Source of the DNA: Euonymus europaeus
Lineage: Eukaryota > Streptophyta > Magnoliopsida > Celastrales > Celastraceae
Length of the DNA: 64,000 nucleotides
Direction of reading: 5' to 3'
NCBI GenBank assembly: GCA_963580455.1
Contig: OY756966.1
Coordinates: 14,387,001 to 14,451,000, forward strand
Part shown: piece after piece, positions 62,965 through 64,000 of the stretch
Layout of the letters: each line of letters starts with the position of its first letter
How positions within the stretch are numbered: position 1 is the first letter of the stretch
The notes under the pieces: model-generated
Told to the model about the DNA's origin: nothing
Seen by the model: the letters and a program-made list of their open reading frames with translations, nothing else
The model's database searches: none
Made by a program: the position numbers and the translations under genes

Positions 62965-64000
62965 AGACTATCAAAGTTGCTCGGGATAGACTTTTAATTT
63001 TTCTTCTATGTCAAATTTTACGAGTATAAGCTTCATAGATTATTTCGAGTCCAAAACACCAACGTTCTATGACAAATAGACAAAAACGTTAAAAGCTCCT
63101 CCATAGAGAGAGTTGGCCAATTTCGGACTATCGAAGTTGCTCGGAATAGACTTTTAATTGTCCTTCTATGTCAAATTTTACGAGTATAAGCTTCCTACAT
63201 TATTTCGATGCCAAAAAACCAACTTTCTATGAGAAAGAGGCAAAATCGTTAAAAGCTCCTCCATAGAGAGAGTTGAGCAACTTCGGACTATCAAAGTTGC
63301 TCGGAATAGAATTTTAACTGTTCTTCTAGGTCAAATTTTACGAGTATAAGCTTCCTACATTATTTCGATGCCCAAAAACCAACTTTCTATGACAAATGGA
63401 CAAAGCCGTTAAAAGCTCCTCCATAGAGAGAGTTGAGCAACTTCGGACTATCAAATTTGCTCGGGATAGACTTTTAATTGTTCTTCTATGTCAAATTTTA
63501 CGAGTATAAGCTTCCTACATTATTTCGATGCCAAAACACCAACTTTCTATGACAAATAGAAAAAACCGTTAAAAGCTCCTCCATAGAGAGAGTTGAGCAA
63601 CTTCGGACTATCAAAGTTGCTCGGAATAGAATTTTAATTGTTCTTCTATGTCAAATTTTACGAGTATAAGCTTCCTACATTATTTCGATGCCCAAAAACC
63701 AACTTTCTATGACAAATGGACAAAGCCGTTAAAAGCTCCTCTATAGAGAGAGTTGAGCAACTTCGGACTATCAAAGTTGCTCGGGATAGACTTTTAATTG
63801 TTCTTCTATGTCAAATTTTACGAGTATAAGCTTCCTACATTATTTCGATGCCAAAACACCAACTTTCTATGACAAATAGACAAAACCGTTAAAAGCTCCT
63901 CCATAGAGAGAGTTGAGCAACTTCGGACTATCAAAGTTGTTCGGGATAGACTTTTTATTGTTCTTCTACGTCAAATTTTACGAGTATATGCTTCCTACAT

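Larger units (their letters stand above)
1..64000 (+). repeat. 160-bp tandem satellite array filling the window
   Basis: Every line of the window is a copy of the same 160-bp unit, recognisable by GTATAAGCTTCC, TTATTTCGATGCC, CAACTTTCTATG, GTTAAAAGCTCC, CCATAGAGAGAG, CAACTTCGGACTATC and TTCTATGTCAAATTTTA in fixed order. All copies lie in the same orientation and I found no inversion, foreign insertion or unique spacer. Lengths depart from 160 only by rare 1-2 bp indels, for example near 1875, 2045, 19352, 23447, 35650 and 40504. Nothing else occupies the space between monomers, so the window has no gene-bearing gap to describe. Head-to-tail arrays of this kind are typical of eukaryotic centromeric or pericentromeric heterochromatin. 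That location is inference, since no centromere protein data or flanking unique sequence is visible. The array continues past both ends. Confidence 0.98.

Noticed and set aside
1..64000. CRISPR array
   Set aside because: The repeat unit is 160 bp and directly abutting, with no unique spacers between short repeats.
1..64000. Telomere repeats, rRNA, tRNA, LTR or other transposon remnants
   Set aside because: I looked for TTTAGGG-type runs, tRNA-like arms, long terminal repeats and interruptions of the monomer phase and found none.

Overview
The whole 64 kb window is one uninterrupted array of a tandem satellite DNA with a 160-bp monomer, about 400 copies, all in the same orientation. I see no protein-coding gene, RNA gene, transposon or CRISPR array. 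The monomer is AT-rich (59 of 160 G/C in the copy at 1638-1797, which I use as reference). It carries one HindIII site (AAGCTT) in most copies and changes length only by rare 1-2 bp indels. The array runs off both edges. Uniform head-to-tail monomers near nucleosome length, with nested higher-order structure, are what centromeric or pericentromeric satellites of eukaryotes look like. A flowering plant is my best guess from monomer length, base composition and CpG decay, but an animal source is not excluded and I cannot name the species or the satellite family.

Layout. 1-4552: two adjacent copies of a 16-monomer unit (offset 2557), the second losing three monomers near its end. 3804-18835: a tandem duplication of a 7516-bp (47-monomer) segment, junction near 11320. 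It overlaps the previous block and carries a third and fourth copy of the 16-mer haplotype at 6556 and 14072. 18836-31049: shorter duplications of 18 monomers (offset 2877) and 14 monomers (offset 2234). 31050-44474: mosaic higher-order repeats (HORs) with local 7-, 10-, 14- and 16-monomer offsets. 44475-54550: a patchwork of short duplications (160, 800, 3040 and 3520 bp) with visible chimeric junctions. 55592-64000: HOR units of 16 and 18 monomers (offsets 2558 and 2878), the most regular part.

Two landmarks phase the HORs. One is a divergent 560-bp cassette (nine full copies, five partial) holding a 158-bp monomer with a perfect AAGAGCTCTT palindrome. The other is a haplotype marked by GAAAAATAG followed by GAGTCCAAAACATC. 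Their spacing varies (958, 1120, 2234-2238, 2557, 2718, 2877, 3040, 3998 bp and more), so the HOR is fluid, as expected from repeated unequal exchange or amplification of segments of different size.

The strongest functional hint is inside the monomer: a perfect 9-bp dyad, GAGCAACTT-10 nt-AAGTTGCTC, able to form a hairpin or cruciform. Two common sequence variants lengthen it to 10 or 11 bp. Four of the five CpG sites of the monomer have recurrent TpG or CpA alleles, suggesting a history of cytosine methylation. The short open reading frames are by-products of satellite variants and are not annotated as genes.
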